DNA of 17,298 nt, from contig CAIYMZ010000041.1 in assembly GCA_903927415.1 (NCBI GenBank), positions 1 to 17,298 on the forward strand. The letters are read 5' to 3'. The position numbers were made by a program, and so were the translations under genes. The notes under the pieces are model-generated. The model ran no database searches, was not told the DNA's origin, and saw only the letters and a program-made list of their open reading frames with translations. This DNA is from an uncultured Alphaproteobacteria bacterium. GTDB taxonomy: Bacteria > Pseudomonadota > Alphaproteobacteria > Rickettsiales > UBA1997. This document shows positions 1 through 7,876 of this stretch, one piece after another (position 1 is the stretch's first letter; each line of letters opens with the position of its first letter).

Positions 1-419
1 GATTGATAAATTTTTACTTAGATCCAAAAAATTTTACTTCTTTTGAAATTGGCGCAAGACCAATGATTCAAGGCTTAAAGCTAAGTTTTAAAATCGCAGA
101 TTTTATCTGGAAAAATATCGGTGACGAATCAACAGATTTTAATTTTTACACCAAAAGATTAACCCTCGGAAAAATTATTTTTCGCTCGCTCCTCACTTTC
201 CTAAAAGATGAATCTCCAGATTTTGAAAAAACAAAAAAACTCATCGATTCCGAAATTGAAAAGGTGATGAAATTCGAGAAGCGCAAAGCTCAGCTAAAAA
301 AATTTTCCACCACCGCAAAAAAAACTTGCGAGGAATTTTTCTTTGATGAAAAAGGTCAGCCAAAATCCCCAAAAGATTTCCTAAAAAACTTACCATTTTT
401 CCGCTTAATCAAAAAATAA
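1..419 (+). CDS. COQ9-family ubiquinone biosynthesis protein, C-terminal part (5' truncated)
   Basis: This is the last 138 or so residues of a COQ9-family protein. The family is found in mitochondria and alphaproteobacteria. It is a lipid-binding helper of ubiquinone synthesis that works with the COQ7 hydroxylase at the inner membrane. The visible support is the family-like stretch around residues 42-52 (ESTDFNFYTKR) and the following helix with DESPDF and VMKFEK, which match the conserved C-terminal COQ9 domain. Full-length members are about 200 residues, so the N-terminal helices lie before the window. The TTG at base 3 is therefore probably not the true start. The tail (FFFDEKGQPKSPKDFLKNLPFFRL) is lysine-rich and lineage-specific. 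cvpA follows after 36 bp on the same strand. The family call is fairly secure; the exact role here is inferred. Confidence 0.72.
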   Translation, partial: LINFYLDPKNFTSFEIGARPMIQGLKLSFKIADFIWKNIGDESTDFNFYTKRLTLGKIIFRSLLTFLKDESPDFEKTKKLIDSEIEKVMKFEKRKAQLKKFSTTAKKTCEEFFFDEKGQPKSPKDFLKNLPFFRLIKK

Positions 420-429
420 TCGTAGCCCC

Positions 430-450
430 TTACGACCTACGACCTACGAC
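430..450. repeat. 7-nt tandem array (TACGACC type), three copies
   Basis: Three consecutive 7-mers, TTACGAC, CTACGAC and CTACGAC, end 5 bp before the GTG start of cvpA. A related 7-mer (GACTTAC) is repeated just before the start codon at 5239. The array occupies the position where a Shine-Dalgarno sequence would be expected, and none is visible. Confidence 0.7.
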
Positions 451-455
451 TATCC

Positions 456-1187
456 GTGTCCACAACTTTCAATATCCTCGATCTAATCTTCATCAGCTTC
501 ACCATAATTTTTGTGGTGACGGCTTTTTTTCGTGGCTTTGTCAAAGAAGTTTTTGCTCTGTTTAATTGGGCTCTAGCGCTAACATTTTCCTACCTTCTCG
601 CACCTTACGCAGCAAATTTACTTGAAAAATTTTATGGCAATAAATTGGCCATCGACATCGCGGCACGAAGCATAATTTTTGTAATAGTTTTTTTTATTTT
701 TGCTTTTTCAACTTCTGATCTCTGCAAAACCTTAAAAGAAAAAATACCAAAAATCTTTGATCGTTCTTTAGGGGTACTTTTTGGTCTGATAAAAACTTTG
801 ATAATTTTTGGTTTTGTTTATGCCTTGGCCCTCAATCTTTTTGGATTTTTGCTCGGAAAAGCTTCAGCAACAGCCTCAGACAAAATGCCGATTTGGTTAA
901 AAGAGGCTAAGTGCTACAGTATTCTTAAATTTTCAGGCGAAGCACTAGACCCACTGGTAAAAAAATTCTTCGACGCTGCGACTGCCAATTTTGATCAAGT
1001 AATTCCGAAACCAAAAAATCTTGATGAAAAAATTGACGAGGTAATCGGTGGCAAAAACAAGGCCGATGAGCTTCTAGATGCCAATTCAGATGAGTTACAA
1101 AAAGTTTTGAAAGATTCTGGCGATGCCGGCTACAACAAAAAAGACATCGAGAAAATGAACCGTCTAATTGAGATTATTAACAAATAA
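456..1187 (+). CDS. cvpA: CvpA family inner-membrane protein
   Basis: This 243-residue protein has the CvpA (colicin V production) layout: hydrophobic helices near residues 5-24, 33-50, 70-88 and 106-132, then a hydrophilic cytoplasmic-type tail. The family signatures RGFVKEVFALFNW (26-38) and DRSLGVLFGLIKT (102-114) are both present. CvpA proteins are inner-membrane proteins linked to envelope homeostasis and bile or stress resistance; their molecular activity is not settled. The tail from about 165 on is charged, lineage-specific and longer than in E. coli CvpA (about 160 residues). The start is GTG at 456, chosen because the family N-terminus (ILDLIFISF) begins eight residues later. In many proteobacteria purF follows cvpA; here an unknown gene follows after 12 bp instead. 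Confidence 0.85.
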   Translation: MSTTFNILDLIFISFTIIFVVTAFFRGFVKEVFALFNWALALTFSYLLAPYAANLLEKFYGNKLAIDIAARSIIFVIVFFIFAFSTSDLCKTLKEKIPKIFDRSLGVLFGLIKTLIIFGFVYALALNLFGFLLGKASATASDKMPIWLKEAKCYSILKFSGEALDPLVKKFFDAATANFDQVIPKPKNLDEKIDEVIGGKNKADELLDANSDELQKVLKDSGDAGYNKKDIEKMNRLIEIINK

Positions 1188-1199
1188 ATTTTTTTAAAA

Positions 1200-1781
1200 A
1201 TGAGCAGAGAACCTAGACTAGTGCCACTGGAAGAGGGAGTGAGGTTAGCAGGAAATAATGATGCGGACAGCGATATTTGGAGTGTAGATGGAGATTTTTT
1301 TAGATTCGTTCGAACCGAATCAGCTCCAGAAAATCTAAATGACTTACATGCTTTTCTAACAGAAATTGTAAGAAATTTTTCTAGCGATGATAGTGATCAA
1401 AAAGTGGCAGAAGAATTAGGGTGTTTTTGCGGTTTTCCTGATGAAAATGGTGAAAACTATGATTGGGATGACACAGTAAGTGGCTTATTTTACGGAGTAA
1501 TTTTAGCAGCAATCAAAAATGATGAAAATCGTCAATTTCTTCGAGATCAAATATACCTCTGTCTTCAAGGTCAAGAATCCTATAATTTAGACGTTCCAAC
1601 AGAAGAGATAATCCGACTCAAATCAGCTGGCATGGCTCATGAGGAAGCTTTTCCAATGTTAGATCTAAATGAAATGGCTGAAGCAGTGAGAGCTGTTCCA
1701 AATAATAGATTCGTTCCTGCTGCTGGTACTGGAGAAAGTTATTCTAGAATAAAAAAAGGTGATACCGGATCGATAATTTAA
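1200..1781 (+). CDS. Hypothetical acidic protein
   Basis: I do not recognise this 193-residue protein. It is strongly acidic, has no signal peptide or membrane segment, and has no clear repeat or catalytic motif. It contains two short cysteine/tryptophan-containing acidic stretches, GCFCGFPDENGENYDWDD near residues 74-91, and a predicted helical part (residues 96-117). The ATG at 1200 lies 12 bp after cvpA, and fabG starts 13 bp after its stop, so it is probably co-transcribed with both. Its first codons (ATGAGCAGA, MSR) are the same as those of the ankyrin gene at 16618, and both proteins have an RLVPLEE/LRVPLLE-like segment just after. It could be an accessory or effector-type protein placed between housekeeping genes; that is inference from context only. 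Confidence 0.6.
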   Translation: MSREPRLVPLEEGVRLAGNNDADSDIWSVDGDFFRFVRTESAPENLNDLHAFLTEIVRNFSSDDSDQKVAEELGCFCGFPDENGENYDWDDTVSGLFYGVILAAIKNDENRQFLRDQIYLCLQGQESYNLDVPTEEIIRLKSAGMAHEEAFPMLDLNEMAEAVRAVPNNRFVPAAGTGESYSRIKKGDTGSII

Positions 1782-1794
1782 TAACTAAGATTTT

Positions 1795-2532
1795 ATGTTC
1801 AAACTAACAGGAAAAAACGCATTAATCACCGGCGCTACGGGAGGCATCGGAGCCGCAATTGCCAAGGCTTTGGCTAAGCAAGGGGCGAGGTTGGTTTTGT
1901 CTTCAACCAAGGAAGAAAAGCTGCAAGAGCTTGTCGCTGAAATTGGCGGAGATCACAAAATTCTTGCCTGCAATTTATCCGACGTCGCTGCCGTTGATGC
2001 CTTATTTGACAAGGCTGAAGAGCTTGTCGGGCAAATTGATATTCTCGTCTGCAATGCCGGCATCACCAAAGATAATTTGGTTTTGCGCATGAAAAATGAA
2101 GATTTCGATCACGTGCTTGATGTGAATCTCAAATCCACTTTCATCCTCAACCGCAATGCCGTCAAAAAAATGATGCGCCGAAAATATGGCCGCATCATCA
2201 ACATCGCGTCGGTTGTCGGAGTTACGGGAAATCCCGGCCAGTGCAATTACGTCGCCTCAAAAGCAGGAATGATCGGCATGACCAAATCAATGGCACAAGA
2301 AGTTGCCAGTCGCGGCATCACGCTGAATTGCGTCGCTCCCGGCTTCATCCAAAGTCCGATGACCGATGTTTTGAACGACCAACAACGCGAAGCAATCCTC
2401 GCCAAAATTCCCGCCGGAAAAATGGGTGATGCTGCTGACATTGCAAAATCCGTCGCTTTTCTTGCTAGCGAAGATGCCTCTTACATCACCGGTCACACGC
2501 TGCATGTGAATGGCGGAATGTTCATGAATTAA
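1795..2532 (+). CDS. fabG: 3-oxoacyl-[ACP] reductase FabG
   Basis: A short-chain dehydrogenase of 245 residues, the usual FabG length. It reduces 3-oxoacyl-ACP to 3-hydroxyacyl-ACP with NADPH in type II fatty acid synthesis in the cytoplasm. Visible motifs are the cofactor-binding TGATGGIG (12-19), NAG (87-89) and the catalytic set Asn111, Ser139, Tyr152 and Lys156 within NYVASKAGMIGMTKS. The PG motif is at 182-183, and the C-terminus (ITGHTLHVNGGMFMN) is typical of true FabG rather than a generic short-chain dehydrogenase. The ATG at 1795 gives the standard N-terminus. The usual fab neighbours (fabD, acpP, fabF) are not here. It sits 13 bp after the unknown gene and 10 bp before an ankyrin-like gene. 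Confidence 0.95.
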   Translation: MFKLTGKNALITGATGGIGAAIAKALAKQGARLVLSSTKEEKLQELVAEIGGDHKILACNLSDVAAVDALFDKAEELVGQIDILVCNAGITKDNLVLRMKNEDFDHVLDVNLKSTFILNRNAVKKMMRRKYGRIINIASVVGVTGNPGQCNYVASKAGMIGMTKSMAQEVASRGITLNCVAPGFIQSPMTDVLNDQQREAILAKIPAGKMGDAADIAKSVAFLASEDASYITGHTLHVNGGMFMN

Positions 2533-2542
2533 ATTTTTCAAA

Positions 2543-4021
2543 ATGAGTAAAAAGTCCTCAGCCTCAGCCTCAGTCTCAGCCGATGAAGAGCAGATGCTAA
2601 AAATCATACTTGCCGAACAAGAGCTTGGAATGCTCAACACTCTGATCAAAAATAATGACTTGGAAATCGTCGAAAAAATTCTTCTAAGAGGTAAAGTTGA
2701 TGCCAAAACTTTTGCCGATGCAGGTGCGGGTAGTGATGGCATCGCCACAATTTACCATTGCCAATCCCCAGAAATGTTGCGCTTGTTGGTTAGGCATGGC
2801 GGGAAGGAATTAATTACAAAAAAAAATGTGCTGGAAGGTGTGACTTTTTCCTTCGTTAAACTCGCTCTTACTACGCATGATTTAAAAATGGTGCGTTGCT
2901 TATTCGAAGAGTTTCACGCTGTTGCTGCTGTCGACGACACTATGAAAAACGCTCTTTACTACACAGCTCGCAATAAAGCATCCCGTAAAGCATGGGACGA
3001 AAAAAAAGAAGATGATGTTTTTTTATACATTTTTGAAAAATTCCCAGAGTTGGCCAAAATAAAAATGGAAGAAACGGAAGGAGGTGGCGAATACCCAATC
3101 ACTCCAATTCTAGCTAGAGGTGATATCGCGATAATCAGAGCAGCGCTAGAAAATCCAATAATGAAAGCAGCTCTGCTTGGCATTAATTTTGATAATGAAA
3201 ACAACATCATTCATGAAATGGTGAAAACTGTGTCTAGGGTTAAAGGAGCTGCAGGGCACATGGAAGGATATGCGATAAATCCAAGAGCAGTCGAAAATTA
3301 CAAACGCATCATCCGTTTATTTTCAGAAAATTTTCCGGAATTTTTATCTCAAAAAAACCACGATGGTCTAACACCATTTTCTTATGCGGCTCGTGCAAAT
3401 GAACTAGATCTTGCTCAGGAAATGTTTGAAGCCTGTCCAAACATTTTAGCTAGAGATTCAAGCTTAAATGAAGCTGCAAAAATTGCTTTGATTCCTGCGG
3501 TTGTGAGAGGAAAAAAAGAAGTGTCAGAAGATCTTATCCTCGCAGCACTTGATGAAAAAATGTTCGATCTTTTTTCTCACCTTCGCGCAAAAGCTACTGA
3601 AAAATTATTTAGTAAATTTTTACCAAAAATTTATGAAAAACTTTGTGCTGCGATTAAAGAAAACGATATCGAATCAGCAGTAAAAATTGCAGAAATTTTT
3701 CCAGAATTTATTGAAAGAAAACATCATGTGGGATGCAAAGCTTTGCCAAAATCAGTGAGGCATGGAGCGACTTTGGAGGAAGATTCGATTGAAGATGAGG
3801 GTGAAGCATTTTCAGTTCCAACAATTGGGTTTGCTCTTGAGTTGGGAAGAGAAGAAATCGTTAATGCTTTTCACAAAATTTTAGAGAAAAAATTTCCAAT
3901 GTCTGGTGATGAAATAAGAGAGTTTGAAGCTTTTAAAGCGAAGCTTGTTCCATCAGAAAAAGTTGCCGCAGCTTCTTCTGAAATAGCTCAATCATTGGGA
4001 GAAACAACAATTCAACATTAA
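2543..4021 (+). CDS. Large degenerate ankyrin-repeat-like protein
   Basis: A 492-residue, mostly helical, soluble protein with no signal peptide or membrane helix. Several segments look like diverged ankyrin repeats: residues 29-50 (LIKNNDLEIVEKILLRG), 73-90 (SPEMLRLLVRHGG), 185-202 (ITPILARGDIAIIRAAL) and, most clearly, 272-296 (NHDGLTPFSYAARANELDLAQEMFE). Others near 363-390 repeat an 'IKENDIESAVKIAEIFPEFIE' theme. FPEL/FPEF recurs at about 167, 264 and 386, which suggests internal duplication. The N-terminus is a Ser/Ala run (SSASASVSA) coded by a hexamer repeat. Ankyrin proteins in host-associated alphaproteobacteria are often secreted into host cells, but nothing here proves export. It is wedged between fabG (10 bp) and trxB (2 bp), so it is probably translated from the same mRNA. 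Confidence 0.68.
   Translation: MSKKSSASASVSADEEQMLKIILAEQELGMLNTLIKNNDLEIVEKILLRGKVDAKTFADAGAGSDGIATIYHCQSPEMLRLLVRHGGKELITKKNVLEGVTFSFVKLALTTHDLKMVRCLFEEFHAVAAVDDTMKNALYYTARNKASRKAWDEKKEDDVFLYIFEKFPELAKIKMEETEGGGEYPITPILARGDIAIIRAALENPIMKAALLGINFDNENNIIHEMVKTVSRVKGAAGHMEGYAINPRAVENYKRIIRLFSENFPEFLSQKNHDGLTPFSYAARANELDLAQEMFEACPNILARDSSLNEAAKIALIPAVVRGKKEVSEDLILAALDEKMFDLFSHLRAKATEKLFSKFLPKIYEKLCAAIKENDIESAVKIAEIFPEFIERKHHVGCKALPKSVRHGATLEEDSIEDEGEAFSVPTIGFALELGREEIVNAFHKILEKKFPMSGDEIREFEAFKAKLVPSEKVAAASSEIAQSLGETTIQH
2556..2579 (+). repeat. Hexamer tandem repeat CCTCAG x3 plus TCTCAG inside the ankyrin-like gene
   Basis: Four consecutive hexamers encode the Ser-Ala-Ser-Ala-Ser-Val-Ser-Ala run right after the start. 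Copy-number change would keep the frame and only lengthen or shorten the N-terminal tail. Confidence 0.75.
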
Positions 4022-4023
4022 CA

Positions 4024-4995
4024 ATGCCAACAATTCACAAAACGAAAGTCGTCATCATCGGTTCCGGCCCCGCAGGTTTTTCTGCCGCAATTTATGCTGC
4101 GCGTGCTAACCTTGAACCGATCATGATTAACGGAATGCAACCAGGAGGGCAGCTGACAATTACTACGGATGTTGAAAATTATCCCGGATTTGCCGATGTC
4201 ATCCAAGGTCCGTGGCTCATGGAGCAAATGGAGAAGCAGGCGGTTCACGTCGGCACAAAAATTTTTCACGATCACATCAAGCAAGTCGATTTTTCTTCGC
4301 GACCATTTCGTTTAATTGGTGATTCGGAAGATGTTTACGAAGCTGATGCAGTTGTGATTGCAACTGGTGCGCAAGCAAAATGGCTTGGACTTGAATCTGA
4401 AAAAAAATTCCAAGGATTTGGAGTTTCAGGATGTGCAACTTGCGACGGATTTTTTTTTCGCGGCAAAGAAGTGATCGTCGTTGGCGGTGGCAATAGCGCG
4501 GTTGAAGAGGCTTTGTATTTAACCAATCACGCCAAGAAAGTTTACGTAGTTCATCGTCGCGACAAATTTAAATCGGAAAAAATTCTGCAAGATCGTTTGT
4601 TTAAAAATCCGAAGATTGAAGTGATTTGGAATCATGCTTTGGATGAAGTTTTGGGAAGTGAAACTCCACATTCTGTTGCGCATGGCGTCAACGGGCCAAA
4701 GTCAGTAACTGGCGCGCGCTTGAAAAACACGCTTTCGGGAGAATTTCGCGAAATAAAAATCGACGGAATTTTCATCGCCATCGGCCACAAACCAAATTCA
4801 GATTTATTTAGAAATACCGAATTAGAAATTGATCCAGAAGGATACATTCTAACAAAGCCCAACTCTACAGCGACAAACATTTCTGGCATTTACGCCGCAG
4901 GTGATATCCAAGATAAAATTTATCGCCAAGCCGTAACAGCAGCAGGAACTGGATGCATGGCGGCACTCGAAATCGAGAAATTTTTGGCACATTAA
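4024..4995 (+). CDS. trxB: Thioredoxin reductase
   Basis: A 323-residue FAD/NADPH thioredoxin reductase that passes electrons from NADPH to thioredoxin in the cytoplasm. It shows the FAD-binding GSGPAG (13-18), GGQLTITTDVENYPGF (41-56), the redox-active CATC (137-140), the NADPH-binding GGGNSA (154-159) with HRR (177-179), and the second FAD motif AAGD (291-294). Length is typical. Around residues 213-224 the NADPH domain carries a loop (TPHSVAHGVNGP) that seems roughly ten residues longer than usual before VTGARLKN; this is my impression without an alignment. The start at 4024 follows the stop of the ankyrin-like gene by 2 bp, so translation may be coupled. No Shine-Dalgarno sequence is evident. 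Confidence 0.96.
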   Translation: MPTIHKTKVVIIGSGPAGFSAAIYAARANLEPIMINGMQPGGQLTITTDVENYPGFADVIQGPWLMEQMEKQAVHVGTKIFHDHIKQVDFSSRPFRLIGDSEDVYEADAVVIATGAQAKWLGLESEKKFQGFGVSGCATCDGFFFRGKEVIVVGGGNSAVEEALYLTNHAKKVYVVHRRDKFKSEKILQDRLFKNPKIEVIWNHALDEVLGSETPHSVAHGVNGPKSVTGARLKNTLSGEFREIKIDGIFIAIGHKPNSDLFRNTELEIDPEGYILTKPNSTATNISGIYAAGDIQDKIYRQAVTAAGTGCMAALEIEKFLAH

Positions 4996-5002
4996 ATTTA
5001 GT

Positions 5003-5163
5003 CGATATACTAAACCTGATTCAAGATACCGATCTTAAAGCTCGTCATTGCGAGCGAAGCGAAGCAATCCAGATGCTTGGAATACATGGATTGCCACGCT
5101 TCGCTCGCAATGACGAACTAAAAAAATGAAAGTCGGTGTTTTCAGCTTGAATTGGTATAGTCG
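5003..5163. repeat. Palindromic repeat element with 29-nt arms and extended ends
   Basis: The core is an inverted repeat with arms at 5043-5071 and 5087-5115. They are complementary except at two adjacent positions and are separated by a 15-nt loop. The outer part of each arm reads CGTCATTGCGAGCGAAGCG. Weaker complementarity continues outside the core: 5003-5035 and the reverse complement of 5121-5163 share TATAC, ATTCAAG and ACCGA in the same order. The element is therefore longer than a simple terminator hairpin and looks like a small non-coding mobile palindrome. It lies downstream of trxB and could also stop or stabilise its transcript. Confidence 0.85.
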
Positions 5164-5171
5164 CAAGTCAC

Positions 5172-5238
5172 AAGTCGTAAGTCAGTTACGATTCATGACT
5201 TACGACTTACGACTTACGACTTACCACTTACGACTTTT
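5172..5238. repeat. GACTTAC 7-nt tandem array with inverted copy
   Basis: From 5197 the sequence runs GACTTAC four times, then CACTTAC, then a broken copy ending at the base before the ATG at 5239. Just upstream, 5172-5184 (AAGTCGTAAGTCA) is the exact reverse complement of 5196-5208, so the array also forms a 13-bp hairpin with an 11-nt loop. The same kind of 7-mer precedes cvpA. Confidence 0.8.
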
Positions 5239-7398
5239 ATGACCAACTCCCTCTTCCTCCAAATCGATAAAAATGGCGTCGCAAATTTAATTTTCGATTT
5301 GCCAGATGAAAAAATTAACAAGCTTTCGGCGCCAGTATTGGCCGAGCTGGAGAAGGCAATTAATGTGATCGATGGAAATAAAGCGATTCGGGTTTTAATC
5401 ATCACTTCGAACAAAAAAGACATTTTCATCGCCGGCGCCGACATCAATGAAATCAAAGCGATCCGCGATCCGAAAGATGCGCTCGCAAAAGTTTCTCGTG
5501 GTCAAAATATTCTCACAAAAATCGCACAACTAAAAATTCCAACAATCGCCGTGATCAATGGTGCCTGCTTGGGCGGAGGTTTGGAATTGGCTTTGGCCTG
5601 TAAATATCGCGTAGCAGTTGTAAATCCAAAAACTTCACTTGGTTTGCCAGAAGTTAATCTTGGAATAATTCCTGGATTCGGTGGCACGCAACGTTTGCCG
5701 AAGTTGGTTGGCTTGCAAGAATCACTAAAAATTATTCTTTCTGGAAAGGCAGTTGATGCCAAAAAAGCTTTTAAAATCGGGCTGGTAGATGACTTGATTC
5801 GCGAAGAATTTTTAGAAGAAAAGCTCGGACATTTTGTTACTGAAATTTTAAAAAATGGCGAAGGAAATGTTTATTTGCAAAAAAGAATTTTGGCAAAAAA
5901 AAGCCGCTTTATTTTTGAATCCTTGTTGTGCGGAAAATTTATAATTTTTTATCTCGCTCGCAAAGATTTATACGAAAAAACTAAAGGTCACTATCCTGCG
6001 CCGTTTATTGCTCTAGAGGTAATCAAAAGAACTTATCGAAACACCTACGCAATCCGCGGATTCAAAACAGAACTCGAAGCATTTTGTGAATTATGCGTGG
6101 GAGATATTTCAAAAAATTTGATTGAAATTTTCTTTACCAACGAAGCATTAAAAAAAGATTGCGGAGTTGAAAATGAGATCACTGCTGAAGAAATTCACAA
6201 TGCAGCATTGATTGGAGCTGGCGTGATGGGTGGCGGAATTGCTTGGCTCTTTGCCAATAATGGCATTGACATTCGCATCAAAGATATCTCTCAAAAAGCA
6301 ATTGCTCTTGGCTATAACCAAATAGTCAAAGTTTTTAATCAGCTTAAAAAAATCAAAAAAATTACTCCCGAACAAGCAAATATGAAGATCGCTAATGTCA
6401 GTACAGGTCTTGATTTTGCTGGCTTTAAAAAAGTTGAAATTGTGATTGAAGCAGTTGTTGAAAACATGGTGGTGAAAAAAAATATTTTGGCAGAGGTGGA
6501 AACAAAAATAAAAAAAGATACGATTATTGTTTCGAACACTTCATCACTTTCAATTTCAGAAATGGCACGAAACCTTGAAAATCCTGAAAGATTTGCCGGG
6601 ATGCATTTTTTTAATCCTGTCAATCGTATGCCTTTAATTGAAGTTATTCGTGGAGAAAAAACTTCTGATAAAACTATTGCAACCGTTGTTCGTCTTTCAA
6701 AAAAACTAGGAAAAACGCCGATTGTGGTGAAAGATGTGACGGGCTTTTTAGTCAATCGTATCCTGCTCCCATGTATGAATGAAGCAGCTTATTTGTTGCA
6801 AGAAGGCGCTGAAATTCAGCGCATCGATTCGGTGATGGAAAAATTCGGAATGCCGATGGGGCCGTTTATTTTAACTGATGTGGTTGGAGTTGATGTAGCA
6901 GTGAAAGTTGCCCACTCACTATTCTCAGGCTATGGCCAGCGCATGCGCACAGCAGATATTCTCGACGAGATTTACAATAATCACAAAGAACTTTTGGGTA
7001 AAAAAGTTGGAAAAGGTTTCTACCTTCACGGCGCAAGAAACGAAATAAATTCGCAAATTGCTGAAATTTTGGCGGAGGTAAAAAAAACAAAAAATATTCA
7101 CGAAATTTACATTCCGGACTCCGAAATTATTGATCGTTGTTTGCTCACAATGGTTAACGAAGCTGCAAAATGCTTGGAAGAAAATGTCGTCAAAAATGCG
7201 CACTATCTTGATATGGCAATGATCATGGGAGCTGGATTCCCAGCATTTCGCGGTGGTGTTTTGCGTTATGCCGATTCGTGCGGAATTAAAAAAATTGTGA
7301 CCAAGCTGCAAGATTTAAACAAGAAGCATGGTCTACGTTTTGAGGTAAGTAAATTGTTGCTCGAAATGGCGAAAAAGAATCAAAAATTTTATCAATGA
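5239..7398 (+). CDS. fadJ: Multifunctional fatty acid oxidation protein (enoyl-CoA hydratase / 3-hydroxyacyl-CoA dehydrogenase)
   Basis: A 719-residue fusion of FadJ/FadB type, the alpha subunit of the beta-oxidation complex. Residues 1-190 are a crotonase domain with the oxyanion-hole segments FIAGADINEI (63-72) and GACLGGGLELA (108-118); the two catalytic glutamates are Glu116 and Glu138 (in GLPEVNLGIIPGFGGTQR). Residues from about 320 on form the NAD-binding dehydrogenase, with GAGVMGGG (326-333), HFFNPVNRMPLIEVI including the His456/Glu468 dyad, and the two C-terminal 3HCDH domains (500-600 and 630-715). Length matches FadJ/FadB (about 715-730). FadJ is preferred over FadB on the N-terminal flavour, with moderate confidence. 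The thiolase partner is not in this window. The stop codon overlaps the ruvC start (ATGA), which suggests coupling. Confidence 0.9.
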   Translation: MTNSLFLQIDKNGVANLIFDLPDEKINKLSAPVLAELEKAINVIDGNKAIRVLIITSNKKDIFIAGADINEIKAIRDPKDALAKVSRGQNILTKIAQLKIPTIAVINGACLGGGLELALACKYRVAVVNPKTSLGLPEVNLGIIPGFGGTQRLPKLVGLQESLKIILSGKAVDAKKAFKIGLVDDLIREEFLEEKLGHFVTEILKNGEGNVYLQKRILAKKSRFIFESLLCGKFIIFYLARKDLYEKTKGHYPAPFIALEVIKRTYRNTYAIRGFKTELEAFCELCVGDISKNLIEIFFTNEALKKDCGVENEITAEEIHNAALIGAGVMGGGIAWLFANNGIDIRIKDISQKAIALGYNQIVKVFNQLKKIKKITPEQANMKIANVSTGLDFAGFKKVEIVIEAVVENMVVKKNILAEVETKIKKDTIIVSNTSSLSISEMARNLENPERFAGMHFFNPVNRMPLIEVIRGEKTSDKTIATVVRLSKKLGKTPIVVKDVTGFLVNRILLPCMNEAAYLLQEGAEIQRIDSVMEKFGMPMGPFILTDVVGVDVAVKVAHSLFSGYGQRMRTADILDEIYNNHKELLGKKVGKGFYLHGARNEINSQIAEILAEVKKTKNIHEIYIPDSEIIDRCLLTMVNEAAKCLEENVVKNAHYLDMAMIMGAGFPAFRGGVLRYADSCGIKKIVTKLQDLNKKHGLRFEVSKLLLEMAKKNQKFYQ

Positions 7399-7871
7399 AA
7401 ATTCTCGGTATTGATCCAGGTCTTACAAAAACCGGGGTCGGAATTATCGAGGTACGAAATAATTCTCTGTTTTTTGTTGCAGCTGAAACAATTTATTCCT
7501 CAGCCTCTGATCCCATCGCTACAAGACTTCAGCACTTTCACAAATCACTCGTTGAAATCATAAAAATTTATCAACCTGACGAAGCGGCAATCGAAGAAAC
7601 TTTCGTAAATAAAAATCCCATTTCATCTTTAAAACTTGGTCAGGCGCGTGGCGCACTAATTTTAAGCTTGGGCTTATGTGGATTGAGAGTTGCAGAATAT
7701 TCAGCAACAGCAGTAAAGAAAGCTGTTGTAGGGGTAGGGCGCGCAGAAAAAATGCAGATACAAATGATGGTAAAAGTTTTATTGCCGAAAGCAGTTTTTA
7801 AAACAGAAGATGAGGCAGATGCTTTGGCTGTTGCGATTTGTCACAATAATAATTTTAGAAATTTTGCGTAA
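7395..7871 (+). CDS. ruvC: Crossover junction endodeoxyribonuclease RuvC
   Basis: A 158-residue Holliday junction resolvase that cuts four-way DNA junctions during recombination repair. The RNase H-fold signature GIDPGLTKTGVGII starts at residue 5. The acidic catalytic set is Asp7, Glu67 (in AAIEETF), Asp139 and Asp142 (in TEDEADALAVAICH). The FVNKNPISSLKLGQARG segment (70-86) is also typical. It overlaps the upstream gene by 4 nt. In many bacteria ruvC is next to ruvA and ruvB, but here neither follows; the next gene is convergent and its stop lies only 5 bp away, with no clear terminator between them. Confidence 0.95.
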   Translation: MKILGIDPGLTKTGVGIIEVRNNSLFFVAAETIYSSASDPIATRLQHFHKSLVEIIKIYQPDEAAIEETFVNKNPISSLKLGQARGALILSLGLCGLRVAEYSATAVKKAVVGVGRAEKMQIQMMVKVLLPKAVFKTEDEADALAVAICHNNNFRNFA

Positions 7872-7876
7872 ATTCT

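Noticed and set aside
2287..2748. Minus-strand open frame of 153 codons across the fabG/ankyrin-like junction
   Set aside because: It is antisense to two well-supported genes and has no recognisable motif or start context.
5043..5115. Plain rho-independent terminator of trxB
   Set aside because: The stem is far longer than usual, is not followed directly by a T run, and its complementarity continues into the flanks; a repeat element explains it better, though it may still affect transcript ends.
6925..7311. Minus-strand open frame of 128 codons within the fadJ-type gene
   Set aside because: The plus strand there encodes the conserved C-terminal dehydrogenase domain; the antisense frame shows no family features.
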